Below are positions 51,820-59,534 of a DNA stretch of 64,000 nucleotides, in pieces. This stretch comes from CAXXXW01 sp963665555 (GTDB lineage Bacteria > Pseudomonadota > Alphaproteobacteria > Thalassobaculales > Thalassobaculaceae): positions 3,224,001 through 3,288,000 of the forward strand of contig OY762308.1 of assembly GCA_963665555.2 (NCBI GenBank), written 5' to 3'. Positions within the stretch are counted from its first letter, which is position 1; every line of letters starts with the position of its first letter. The notes beneath the pieces were generated by a model, which was not told the origin of the DNA, ran no database searches, and saw nothing but the letters and a program-made list of their open reading frames with translations. Both the position numbers and the translations under genes were made by a program.

Positions 51820-52887
51820 CTATTCGGTCAGCATCTCCTGGTACATCTCGGCCGCCTTCTGCTCCCACTTGGCGTACCACGCGAGGCTCACCGGGACCTG
51901 GAGCGCGGCGTTGTCGGGATGCGACGGCATGGCGCGCGCCAGCGCGTCGTCGATCTTGCCGATCTCGTAGGCCTTCCGGTTGGTCGGGCCGTAGGTGATG
52001 TGCAGCGGCAGGTTGGCCTGGTGCTCGGCCTTGCTGATCTCGGCCAGGAAGCGCATCGCCAGGTCCTTGTTGGGCGCGCCCTTCGGGATGGCGAAGCAGT
52101 CGTAGTCGAGCAGCGCCTGGTTGAAGGTGTAGGCGACCTGGGCGCCGTCCTTTTTCGCCACGTCGAAGCGGCCGTTCCAGCCGGTGGTCATGTCGACCTC
52201 GCCGTCCTTCATCAGCTGCGCGTGCTGCGCGCCGGACTTCCACCACACCGCGACGTGGTCCCGCAGCTCGCGGATCTTGTCGAGCGCGCGGGCGATGCCC
52301 TCCTCGGAGTCGAGCACCTCGTAAACCATGTCGCCCGGCACGCCGTCGGCCAGCAGCGCCGGCTCCAGCGCGCCCGCGACCTTGGCGCGATAGGCCCGCT
52401 TGCCGGGGAACTTCTCCACGTCCCAGAAATCGGCCCAGCTGGCGGGCGCGTCGTTCGGGTAGGTGGCGGTGTTCCAGGCCATGACGGTGGAGAACACGTC
52501 GCTGCCGACGCAATGCGCGGTCTTCAGCGTCGGGTAGAAGTCGGAGACATCGATGATCGTGTAGTCGAGCTCCTCCAGCAGCCCCTCGGCCGCCGCGCGG
52601 GCGGCGCTGCCGGAGCCGCTGGACACGATGTCCCAGGCCACCGCGCCGGCCTTCACCTTGAGGCGCACATCCGACATGCCGCCGTAGGTCTCCTGCTTGA
52701 CCTCGATGCCCATGGCCGCCGCGCCCGGCTCGAACAGGGCGAGGCTCTGCGCCTTCTGGTAGGAGCCGCCCCAGGAGGCGACCGTGATCGACCCGTCGGC
52801 CAGGGCCGCGCCGGAGGCCGTCGCCGCGAGCGCCGCGCCGAACGCCGCCGCGCCCGCCCGCCGCGCGAAACCGATGCGATTTTCCAT
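51820..52887 (-). CDS. Polyamine-type ABC transporter substrate-binding protein (PotD-like)
   Basis: A 355-residue extracellular binding protein with a signal peptide (about 1-31, ASGAALA-DG). The mature chain begins SITVASWGGSYQKAQSLALF, typical of spermidine/putrescine-binding family proteins. GAVAWDIVSSGSGSAARAAA and DMTTGWNGRFDV are further family-like segments. The ATG has GGGGAGGAG upstream. A spermidine or putrescine ligand is plausible because an amine oxidoreductase gene lies directly upstream, but other amines or amino acids cannot be excluded. Confidence 0.92.
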   Translation of the reverse strand: MENRIGFARRAGAAAFGAALAATASGAALADGSITVASWGGSYQKAQSLALFEPGAAAMGIEVKQETYGGMSDVRLKVKAGAVAWDIVSSGSGSAARAAAEGLLEELDYTIIDVSDFYPTLKTAHCVGSDVFSTVMAWNTATYPNDAPASWADFWDVEKFPGKRAYRAKVAGALEPALLADGVPGDMVYEVLDSEEGIARALDKIRELRDHVAVWWKSGAQHAQLMKDGEVDMTTGWNGRFDVAKKDGAQVAYTFNQALLDYDCFAIPKGAPNKDLAMRFLAEISKAEHQANLPLHITYGPTNRKAYEIGKIDDALARAMPSHPDNAALQVPVSLAWYAKWEQKAAEMYQEMLTE

Positions 52888-52968
52888 GACTCGCTCCTCC
52901 CCTCTGCGAGCGCCCGCCGGTCCGCCGCGGGCGCGGCCCGAAGGCCGTTTCGATCCGTCCCTTCGACC

Positions 52969-52997
52969 GGAGTACAGGCTTTCGCGCGGAGGGTCAA
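52969..52997 (-). promoter_or_regulatory. Candidate promoter of the polyamine-type ABC operon
   Basis: Minus strand TTGACC (52997-52992), 17-bp spacer, TACTCC (52974-52969), 82 bases before the binding-protein ATG. The -10 is a weak match. Confidence 0.35.
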
Positions 52998-53032
52998 ACC
53001 GCGCCGGGCCGCCCGGCCGGCCGGCCCCGCCC

Positions 53033-54340
53033 TTATCGCGCCCGCGCGGCCGCGCCGTCGCGCCAGCGGTGCCAGGCGACCGCCGCCGACAGGAACCACG
53101 GAACGCCGGCGTAGAACGGCCGCGTCCGGAAGGGCGCGGCGTCCAGCCCGCTCCGCCCGCCGGAAAGGCCGAGCACGCGCCGGCCCAGGCGCGTCCCGAG
53201 CCGCGCCGCCATCGCCACGCCCGACCCGCAATAGCCCATCGCGTAATGCAGCCCGTCGCGCTCGCCGATATGGGGCAGCGTGTCGAAAGTGTAGGCGACG
53301 AACCCCATCCAGGAATGCGCGACCCGCGCCTCCGACAGTTCCGGGAAGATCGCCGCCATGTCGCGGCGGAGCAGGGCGCCGGCGCGGCGCGGATCGGCCT
53401 CGCCGGCCGTGACCCGCCCGCCGAACAGAACGCGCCGCCCGTCCGGCGAGGGGCGGTAGTAGTACACGACCTTGCGCGTGTCGCTGACGATCCGCCGGCG
53501 CGGCATGAGGCGCGCCATAAGCTCCGCCGGAAGCGCCTCGGTGGCGATCATGTAGCTGCCGATGGGGATCGTCCGCCGGCGCAGCCATGGCGTGAGCGGG
53601 CCGGTGTAGCCGTTCGTCGCCACGACGACATCGCGCGCCCTGGTCCGCCCGCGCGGCGTGGCGACCTCGAATGCGTCCCCGTCGCGGTCGAGCGCGAGGA
53701 CGGGGCAATGGGGCGCCACGACCGCGCCCGCCTCCATGGCGCGGCGCAGCAGGCCGGCGTGGAACCGGCCCGGGTCGAGCGCGGCGTGCGTCTCGAACAC
53801 CGCGCCGCCATGGTAGGCGTCCGTGCCGAGTTCGCGGCGCTGCTCGGCGCGGGGGACCATGTGCGCCGGCGGGTCAAGCCCTTCGGGCCGGGCGGCGATG
53901 TCCCTTGCCAGCGCCTCGTAATGCCCGGGCGAGTGGGCGGCGTGGAAGCGGCCGCACACCGCGAAGTCGCACGCGATCCCCTCCTCGCGCAGGAACGGGC
54001 CGATCCAGGCGAGCGACTCGCACCCCTCCGCCAGGATGGCGCGGGCGGCGTCCGGGCCGTGCCGGCGGGAAAGTTCGGCGTATCCGGGCTTGATGCTCGT
54101 GCTTATCTGGCCGCCGTTGCGCGAACTGCAGCCCCAGCCGGCGTCGTTCGCGTCGAACACGACCGTCGAACGCCCGCCCCGCGCCGTTTGCAGCGCCGCG
54201 CACAGCCCGGTGTAGCCGGACCCGACCACCGCCACCTCCACGGTCGCCGGAAGGTCCGGCGCGGGCAGGTCGGGCCGGGGCGTCCGCTCCCACCACCAGG
54301 GATCGGTCGAGAGGCCGTCCGCGGGCAGCGGCGCGGTCAC
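53033..54340 (-). CDS. FAD-dependent amine oxidoreductase (PuuB/OrdL-like)
   Basis: A 435-residue DAO-family flavoprotein. N-terminal tryptophan-rich start (DPWWWERTP), FAD motif VEVAVVGSGYTGLCAALQTA (about 34-53), GCSSRNGGQISTSIKPGY characteristic of gamma-glutamylputrescine oxidase-type enzymes, ALDPGRFHAGLLRRA, VVVATNGYTGPLTPWLRRR, and the C-terminal HYAMGYCGSGVAMAARLG. It would oxidise an amine or N-methyl amino acid in the cytoplasm. GTG start overlapping the upstream methyltransferase stop by 4 bp. It is followed after 145 bp by an ABC transporter of polyamine type. Confidence 0.9.
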   Translation of the reverse strand: MTAPLPADGLSTDPWWWERTPRPDLPAPDLPATVEVAVVGSGYTGLCAALQTARGGRSTVVFDANDAGWGCSSRNGGQISTSIKPGYAELSRRHGPDAARAILAEGCESLAWIGPFLREEGIACDFAVCGRFHAAHSPGHYEALARDIAARPEGLDPPAHMVPRAEQRRELGTDAYHGGAVFETHAALDPGRFHAGLLRRAMEAGAVVAPHCPVLALDRDGDAFEVATPRGRTRARDVVVATNGYTGPLTPWLRRRTIPIGSYMIATEALPAELMARLMPRRRIVSDTRKVVYYYRPSPDGRRVLFGGRVTAGEADPRRAGALLRRDMAAIFPELSEARVAHSWMGFVAYTFDTLPHIGERDGLHYAMGYCGSGVAMAARLGTRLGRRVLGLSGGRSGLDAAPFRTRPFYAGVPWFLSAAVAWHRWRDGAAARAR

Positions 54341-55260
54341 GGCCGGCCCCCGCCGCCCGCCGCCTCTCCGGCGCCGACCTCCTCCGCGCCGAGGGCGGCG
54401 GCGAGGCGGGTCCGGGCGGCGCCGGGGCGCAGCGGCTTCTGCTGCGAGGGGGCCGGCGCCCAGCCGGTCATGGTCAGGATGCGGAAAGTGGCGGGGACGC
54501 GGCCGTCCTCGGCGCCGTGGCGCGCGCGGTAGAGTTCCGCCGCCCGCGGGAACACCTCCCGCCGCGTTGGCCGCCGCCGCCGCTCGACCGTCGCGTTGGC
54601 CTCCGCCATGCCGCGCAGGTCCGCCATCAGCGCGAACAGGTCCGCGTAGGTGACGTCGATCGTGTCGCTGTCCACCACCGGCAGGGCGAAGCCGGCCCGC
54701 TGCAGCAGCCCGCCGAGGTCGGGGAGGTCGGCGAAGGGGGAGACCCGGGGGCTGGCCCCGCCGGCGACCTCCATCTCCGCCTCCGCCAGCACGGCGCGCA
54801 ACTCCGCCAGCGTCCCGCCGCCGGCCATCGAGGCCATGAACAGCCCGTCCGGCTTGAGCGCGCGGCGGATCTGCGCCAGCGCGCCCGGCAGGTCGTTCAC
54901 CCAGTGCAGCGAAAGGCAGCTCAGCACGGCGTCGAGCGCGCCGTCGGCGAAGGGCAGCGCCTCCTCGTCGCAGGCGAGCGCGGGGCCGTTGCGGGCGGCG
55001 CGGCGCGCCATCGCCGGCGACAGGTCGGCCTGGACCAGGAAGGGCCGCGCCCGCCCCTCCGGCCAGGCCTCCGCCATCGCGCCCGCGTGGCAGCCGAGGT
55101 CGAGCGCGACGGCGAACTCCCGGTCGAGGTCCAGCAGCCGGTCGGCCAGCCGCGCGGCCGCGGCGCGGACCAGGAAGTCGCGCTCGTGGAACCGGGGCGC
55201 CGCCCGGTCGCGGCGGGCGCGCACGAGCCGGCGGTCGAAAACGACGGGACCCGTAGCCAT
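54337..55260 (-). CDS. SAM-dependent methyltransferase (NDUFAF5/BioC-like)
   Basis: A 307-residue class I methyltransferase. Motif I ALDLGCHAGAMAEAW (about 51-65), acidic loop LVQADLSPAMARRA, ACDEEALPFADGALDAVLSC with SLHWVNDLPGAL, RALKPDGLFMASM, then a tail with RRRPTRREVFPRAAELYRAR. The last stretch and the gene position divergent from comF match the alphaproteobacterial relatives of NDUFAF5, an assembly factor of respiratory complex I, rather than true BioC. The ATG has no ribosome site; a perfect TATAAT sits six bases upstream. Confidence 0.88.
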   Translation of the reverse strand: MATGPVVFDRRLVRARRDRAAPRFHERDFLVRAAAARLADRLLDLDREFAVALDLGCHAGAMAEAWPEGRARPFLVQADLSPAMARRAARNGPALACDEEALPFADGALDAVLSCLSLHWVNDLPGALAQIRRALKPDGLFMASMAGGGTLAELRAVLAEAEMEVAGGASPRVSPFADLPDLGGLLQRAGFALPVVDSDTIDVTYADLFALMADLRGMAEANATVERRRRPTRREVFPRAAELYRARHGAEDGRVPATFRILTMTGWAPAPSQQKPLRPGAARTRLAAALGAEEVGAGEAAGGGGRP

Positions 55261-55266
55261 GCGCCG

Positions 55267-55272
55267 ATTATA
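55267..55272 (-). promoter_or_regulatory. Perfect TATAAT six bases before the methyltransferase ATG
   Basis: On the minus strand TATAAT occupies 55272-55267 and the ATG begins at 55260. No clear -35 is present. The spacing predicts an mRNA starting at or next to the start codon, that is, a leaderless transcript. Confidence 0.55.
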
Positions 55273-55361
55273 CCGCGCCGCCGCGCCGTCCGGCCCGGAA
55301 AACGCCCCTGGCCCTTCCATAGGTCTTCCCGGGAACGCAAACGGGGGCGGAGGGCGCGACG

Positions 55362-56153
55362 ATGGACGCGACGACGGGGGCCGCGACGGCGGCGGCAGTG
55401 GCGACGGCGGGCGCGGCGGCGCGGTTCCGGCGCGGCGCGGCGGCGGCCGGGCGGTGGGCGCTGGACGCGGTGCTGCCGCCGCGCTGCCCGAAATGCGGCG
55501 ACACGGTCGCCCGGCCCGACGCGATGTGCGGGGCCTGCTGGGCCGGGATCGCCTTCATCGCGGCCCCGCTGTGCCCGCGCTGCGGCGCGCCCTTCGAGTT
55601 CGCCGTGCCCGGCCTCGAAGCGTGCGCCCGCTGCCTCGCCCGGCCGCCGGTCTGGGGCCGCGCGCGGGCGGCGGCGGTCTACGACGACGCGAGCCGCCCG
55701 CTGGTCCTCCGCTTCAAGCACGGCGACGCGCTGCACATGACCGGCCTGTTCGGCGCCTGGCTGGCCCGGGCGGGGAGCGAGTTGCTCGCCGACGCGGACC
55801 TGCTGGTCCCGGTGCCGCTGCACCGGGCGCGGCTGTTCGCGCGGCGCTACAACCAGGCCGCCGCGCTCGCCCTCGACCTCGCCCGGCGCGGCGGGGTTCC
55901 GGCCGAGCCGGACCTGCTGCGGCGGGTGCGGCGCACGCCCTCGCAGGGGAGGCTGAGCCGCGCGGCGCGGGAGCGCAACGTGCGCGGCGCCTTCCGCCTG
56001 GCCCCGAAGGCCGCCGCGCTCGCGCGCGGCCGGCGCGTGCTGCTGGTGGACGACGTGCTGACCACCGGCGCCACCGCGTCCGCCTGCGCCCGCGTCCTCC
56101 TGCGCGCCGGCGCCGCGAACGTCGACGTCCTCACCGTCGCCCGGGCGCCATGA
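55362..56153 (+). CDS. comF: ComF family protein (phosphoribosyltransferase fold)
   Basis: A 263-residue ComF-type protein linked to DNA uptake or recombination in relatives. Double zinc-finger region with C42/C45, C56/C59, C71/C74 and C88/C91 (RCPKCGD, MCGACW, LCPRCGAPF, ACARC). Phosphoribosyltransferase domain with DDASRPLVLRFKHGD, VPVPLHRARLFARRYNQAAA, TPSQGRLSRAARERNVRGAF and the PRPP loop VLLVDDVLTTGATASA. Its stop overlaps the start of the ADP-ribosyltransferase gene (ATGA at 56150). Divergent from the methyltransferase gene, as in many alphaproteobacteria. Confidence 0.93.
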   Translation: MDATTGAATAAAVATAGAAARFRRGAAAAGRWALDAVLPPRCPKCGDTVARPDAMCGACWAGIAFIAAPLCPRCGAPFEFAVPGLEACARCLARPPVWGRARAAAVYDDASRPLVLRFKHGDALHMTGLFGAWLARAGSELLADADLLVPVPLHRARLFARRYNQAAALALDLARRGGVPAEPDLLRRVRRTPSQGRLSRAARERNVRGAFRLAPKAAALARGRRVLLVDDVLTTGATASACARVLLRAGAANVDVLTVARAP

Positions 56154-56749
56154 CCGCCGCCGGCCGGCCGCGCGGGGCGCTCCCCGCCCATCAGGAAGCG
56201 CTCCGGGCGGAGATGGGGCCCGCCTTCGCGCGCTACCTCCGCGCCGGCCTCGCCCGCATCGCCGCCGGCGCCCCGCGCCGCGGCTTGACCGGTCCCGAAC
56301 TCGCGACGCTTCACGCCTACACCACCCGCGATCTCCCATGGGGATACGGGCCGCTGAACAGGGCGCTCCGTTCGACCGATCCGCGGCGGCGCGCCGCGGC
56401 GGAAAACTACCGCCGCGTCTTGAACGCCGCCCTGTCCAAACTGCCGCATTACGAAGGAACGGTCTGGCGCGGCGCGAACCTGCCCGCCGATGTTCTGGCG
56501 GGGCACCGTGTCGGCGGGACCGTCCTCTACCCCGCGTTCACCAGCGCCTCGACCGAACGGGCGACCGCCTATGGCGGACCGCACCGATTCCGGATACTCT
56601 CCCTTCGCGGGAAGTCCATCGGACCTTACGCGGCGGACCCCGGCGAGAACGAGGTCCTGTTCGCCGCCGGAACCCGGTTCCAGGTACTGGGACGCGCCGA
56701 TCGCGCGGGCGGGGTTGCGTTTATCGCGATGCGGGAGGTTGGGGAATGA
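56150..56749 (+). CDS. ADP-ribosyltransferase (exoenzyme-toxin fold, R-S-E class)
   Basis: A 199-residue soluble protein with the arrangement of arginine-type ADP-ribosyltransferases (PF03496). An N-terminal helical part (LTGPELATLHAYTT, YGPLNRALR) leads to the NAD-binding Arg in TVWRGANLP (R107). The STS-like segment is PAFTSASTERATAY (131-135). The ARTT-loop ExE motif is PGENEVLFAAGTRFQVL, with E166 and E168, the expected catalytic glutamates. It has no signal peptide, so it would act inside the cell or need another route out. ATG overlaps the comF stop; its own stop overlaps the ATG of a 77-residue partner. Target unknown. Confidence 0.85.
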   Translation: MTAAGRPRGALPAHQEALRAEMGPAFARYLRAGLARIAAGAPRRGLTGPELATLHAYTTRDLPWGYGPLNRALRSTDPRRRAAAENYRRVLNAALSKLPHYEGTVWRGANLPADVLAGHRVGGTVLYPAFTSASTERATAYGGPHRFRILSLRGKSIGPYAADPGENEVLFAAGTRFQVLGRADRAGGVAFIAMREVGE

Positions 56750-56979
56750 CCGGAAAGTGGCGGACCGTCCCGGACCCGGCGCCGGAAGAGCGCGCGTTCC
56801 TCGAACGCGCCCGCGCGGATTTCGAGGAAATGGAGCGGATCGAGGAGGCCGGCCTCGCGCCGGCCGGCGACCGGGAACTCCAGGACAGGATCGACGAGGA
56901 AACCCTGACGAACGCGGCGCTTTCCCGGCCGGCGCCGGTTCGCGGCCGGCGCCGGCGGGCGCGGCGCGCGGCCGTTTAG
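56746..56979 (+). CDS. Small charged partner of the ADP-ribosyltransferase
   Basis: A 77-residue protein, translationally coupled to the ADP-ribosyltransferase gene (ATGA at 56746). The first 55 residues are acidic and helical (EERAFLERARADFEEMERIE, DRELQDRIDEETLTNAAL). The last 18 are strongly basic (VRGRRRRARRAAV). Such acidic small proteins next to a toxin-like gene are often antitoxins or immunity factors, and the basic tail could bind nucleic acid or the enzyme. That assignment is inference; I recognise no family. Antitoxin genes usually precede the toxin, so an immunity or accessory role is also possible. Confidence 0.65.
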   Translation: MTGKWRTVPDPAPEERAFLERARADFEEMERIEEAGLAPAGDRELQDRIDEETLTNAALSRPAPVRGRRRRARRAAV

Positions 56980-57126
56980 GCCCCGGCCCGCGCCGCCCCG
57001 GCGCGATCCCCGATCTCCGGTCCGTCTTCGCGGCGCTGGCGGCGGCGGCGGGGAGGGGGTATGTTCGGCCGGACGCGGCGGGGGCGGCCCGGCGCGGCGC
57101 GCGGACGGGAAACGGGGAGCGGCGGC

Positions 57127-58017
57127 ATGGCGCGGATCGGCTTTATCGGCTTGGGCAACATGGGCGGGCCGATGGCGCGCAACCTGATCCGGGCCGGGCA
57201 CGACCTCAAGGTCTACGACCTGTCGGAGGAGGCGATGAACTTCGTCGTCCAGTCCGGCGCGACGGCCGCCGAATCGGTGAAGGACGCGGCGCGCGGCGTC
57301 GAGTTCGTCGTCACCATGCTCCCGGTCGGCGCGAATGTGCGCGAGGTGTTCATGGAGGACGGCGCCATCGCCGCCGCCGATCCCGGAACGCTGCTGGTCG
57401 ACTGCTCCACCATCGACGTGGAGAGCGCGCGGGCGGCGCACGCGGCCGCCGCCGAGGCCGGCTTCGAGATGCTCGACGCGCCGGTCTCCGGCGGCGTCGG
57501 CGGGGCGGACGCCGCCACGCTCACCTTCATGTGCGGCGGCGCGGCGGCGGCGTTCGAGAAGGCGCGGCCGGTCCTGGCGGGCATGGGGCGCAACATCGTC
57601 CATTGCGGCGGGCCGGGGCAGGGGCAGGTCACGAAAATCTGCAACAACATGATGGCGGGCATACAGTTCCTCGCCGCCGCCGAGGCGATGGCGATGGGGC
57701 GGCGCCTCGGCGTGCCGCTGGAGACGCTGTACGATGTGATCTCCACCTCCAGCGGGCGCTCCTTCGTCTTCAACGAGGCGAACCCGATGCCGGGCGCGGT
57801 TCCGGCCGCCGCCGCGAGCAACGGGTTCAAGCCCGGCTTCATGGCCAAGCTGATGCTGAAGGACCTGCGCCTGTCGCAGGCCGCCGCCCAGGCCGCCGGG
57901 ATCGCCACGCCCTGCGGCGCCGCCGCGACCGCCGCCTTCCAGCTGCTGGTCGAGCGCGGCCACGGCGACGAGGACACCTCCAGCATCGTGAAGCTCATCG
58001 ACGCCGGCGCCGCCTGA
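57127..58017 (+). CDS. 3-hydroxyisobutyrate dehydrogenase family protein
   Basis: A 296-residue beta-hydroxyacid dehydrogenase. Nucleotide motif IGFIGLGNMGGPMARNL (4-20), DCSTIDVESARA, substrate motif DAPVSGGVGGADAATLTFMC (117-136), and the catalytic-lysine motif GQGQVTKICNNMM with K170 and N174. The C-terminal GFKPGFMAKLMLKDLRL is conserved. It oxidises a short hydroxy acid with NAD+. I chose the ATG at 57127 because the family begins MxxIGFIGLG; the frame is open to 57061. It stands 24 bp before a CoA-transferase, so a small catabolic operon is likely. Confidence 0.9.
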   Translation: MARIGFIGLGNMGGPMARNLIRAGHDLKVYDLSEEAMNFVVQSGATAAESVKDAARGVEFVVTMLPVGANVREVFMEDGAIAAADPGTLLVDCSTIDVESARAAHAAAAEAGFEMLDAPVSGGVGGADAATLTFMCGGAAAAFEKARPVLAGMGRNIVHCGGPGQGQVTKICNNMMAGIQFLAAAEAMAMGRRLGVPLETLYDVISTSSGRSFVFNEANPMPGAVPAAAASNGFKPGFMAKLMLKDLRLSQAAAQAAGIATPCGAAATAAFQLLVERGHGDEDTSSIVKLIDAGAA

Positions 58018-58041
58018 CCGCCCAACCGAGGAGGACCGCCC

Positions 58042-59217
58042 GTGTCGTCGCTCTCCCATCTCAAGGTCCTGGACCTGACGAGCCACCTGTCCGGGCCGTA
58101 CTGCGCCATGATCCTCGCCGACCACGGCGCCGATGTCGTGAAGGTGGAGAACCCCAGGGGCGGCGACTCGCTGCGCCAGACCCCGCCCTTCCAGGAGGGC
58201 GAAAGCGCGCCCTTCATGCTGTGGAACCGCAACAAGCGCTCCATCGCCCTCGACCTGAAGGACCCGGCCGACAAGGGCCGCCTGCTCGAACTCGTCCGGG
58301 CGGCCGACGTCATGATCGAGAACTACAAGCCCGGAACGGCGCGGCGGCTCGGCATCCATTACGAGGCGATGGCCGCCCTCAACCCCCGGCTGGTCTATTG
58401 TTCGATCTCCGGCTTCGGGCAGACCGGCCCCTACGCGCCGCGCGGCGGGTTCGACCTGGTCGCCTGCGGCATGTCCGGGCTGATGGCGATCAACGGCCCG
58501 CCGGAGGGGCCGCCCTACCGCATCCCGATCCCGGTGACGGACCTGGCGGCGGGCATGAACGGGGCGATCGGCGTCCTCGCGGCGCTGGCGGCGCGGGAGC
58601 GCACCGGCCGCGGCCAGCACGTGGACACCTCGCTCTACGAATCGGGGATCGCGCTCGGCGTGTACGAGGCGGCCGGCCTGTTCGCGACCGGCGAGACGCC
58701 GGAGCGGCTGGGCCAGGCCCATCGCGGCAGCGCGCCCTACCAGCTGTTCCCGACCGCCGACGGCCATGTGACGATCGGCGGCGCGCAGGACGGTTTCTGG
58801 CGGCGCGCCTGCGACATCCTCGGCTGCCCGCACCTGGTGGAGGACCCGCGCTTCCTGACCAAGGCCGACCGCGTCGCCAACAACAAGGCGCTGGTCCCGG
58901 AGCTGGAGGTCTATTTCCGCCGCCAGACGACCGCGGCGCTGTGCGAGGCCTTCGAGGCGGCGGGCATCCCGGCCGGGCCGGTGATGGACCACGCGCAGGT
59001 CTACGCGGACCCGCAGACCGAGGCGCGGGAAATGGCGGTCGAGGTGGACCATCCGAAGGTCGGCCGCATGAGGACGATCGGCGTGCCGGTGAAGCTGTCG
59101 GAAACGCCGGGCGCCGTGCGCCGGCCCGCCCCCCTGCTCGGCGAGCACGGGGAGGAGGCGATGGCGGACTGGACCGGCGCGGCGGCCGGGGCGGCGCAAG
59201 ACCGCTCCGCCGCCTGA
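58042..59217 (+). CDS. CaiB/BaiF family III CoA-transferase
   Basis: A 391-residue cytoplasmic CoA-transferase: LKVLDLTSHLSGPYCAMILA, WNRNKRSIALDLKDP, ISGFGQTGPYAPRGGFDL, RTGRGQHVDTSLYE with the usual aspartate D195, and LLGEHGEEAM. GTG start 7 bases after the purine-rich GAGGA. Distinct from the family member at 431, which has Glu at position 195. Likely activates an organic acid handled together with the upstream dehydrogenase. Substrate unknown. Confidence 0.9.
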   Translation: MSSLSHLKVLDLTSHLSGPYCAMILADHGADVVKVENPRGGDSLRQTPPFQEGESAPFMLWNRNKRSIALDLKDPADKGRLLELVRAADVMIENYKPGTARRLGIHYEAMAALNPRLVYCSISGFGQTGPYAPRGGFDLVACGMSGLMAINGPPEGPPYRIPIPVTDLAAGMNGAIGVLAALAARERTGRGQHVDTSLYESGIALGVYEAAGLFATGETPERLGQAHRGSAPYQLFPTADGHVTIGGAQDGFWRRACDILGCPHLVEDPRFLTKADRVANNKALVPELEVYFRRQTTAALCEAFEAAGIPAGPVMDHAQVYADPQTEAREMAVEVDHPKVGRMRTIGVPVKLSETPGAVRRPAPLLGEHGEEAMADWTGAAAGAAQDRSAA

Positions 59218-59237
59218 GGATCGGAGGGAGTCTGGGC

Positions 59238-59498
59238 ATGGCCCATGTGGAAATCTACACGACGATGTGGTGCCCCTTCTGCCACCGGGCCAAGCGCCTG
59301 CTGTCCGCCAAGGGCGTCGCGTTCGAGGAGATCGACGTGTCGCTCAGCGCCGCGCGCCGGCGCGAGATGACGGAGCGCGCCGGCGGCAGGCGCACCGTGC
59401 CGCAGATTTTCATCGACGGCGAAGGCGTCGGCGGCTCCGACGAACTCGCCGCGCTGGAGGCCGGGGGCCGGCTCGACCCGATGCTGGGGCGGGCCTGA
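59238..59498 (+). CDS. grxC: Glutaredoxin 3
   Basis: An 86-residue glutaredoxin. Active site CPFC (C12, C15) in YTTMWCPFCHRAKRLL, cis-Pro region RTVPQIFIDGEGVGGSDEL with the glutathione-binding TVP and GG motifs. A dithiol enzyme that reduces disulphides and glutathione mixed disulphides in the cytoplasm. It lies 20 bp after the CoA-transferase. In related bacteria grxC directly follows comF, so the intervening four genes look like an insertion. Confidence 0.95.
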   Translation: MAHVEIYTTMWCPFCHRAKRLLSAKGVAFEEIDVSLSAARRREMTERAGGRRTVPQIFIDGEGVGGSDELAALEAGGRLDPMLGRA

Positions 59499-59534
59499 CC
59501 GGGCCGCCGCGCGCGCCGACACGGGAGCGAGGAA

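Noticed and set aside
53033..54340. Naming the flavoprotein puuB and the ABC transporter genes potDABC outright
   Set aside because: Families fit, but ligand specificity in these families cannot be read from sequence alone and no other putrescine-pathway gene is present.
54337..55260. Calling the methyltransferase bioC
   Set aside because: No other biotin genes are nearby, and the divergent comF neighbour and sequence style fit the NDUFAF5-like group better.
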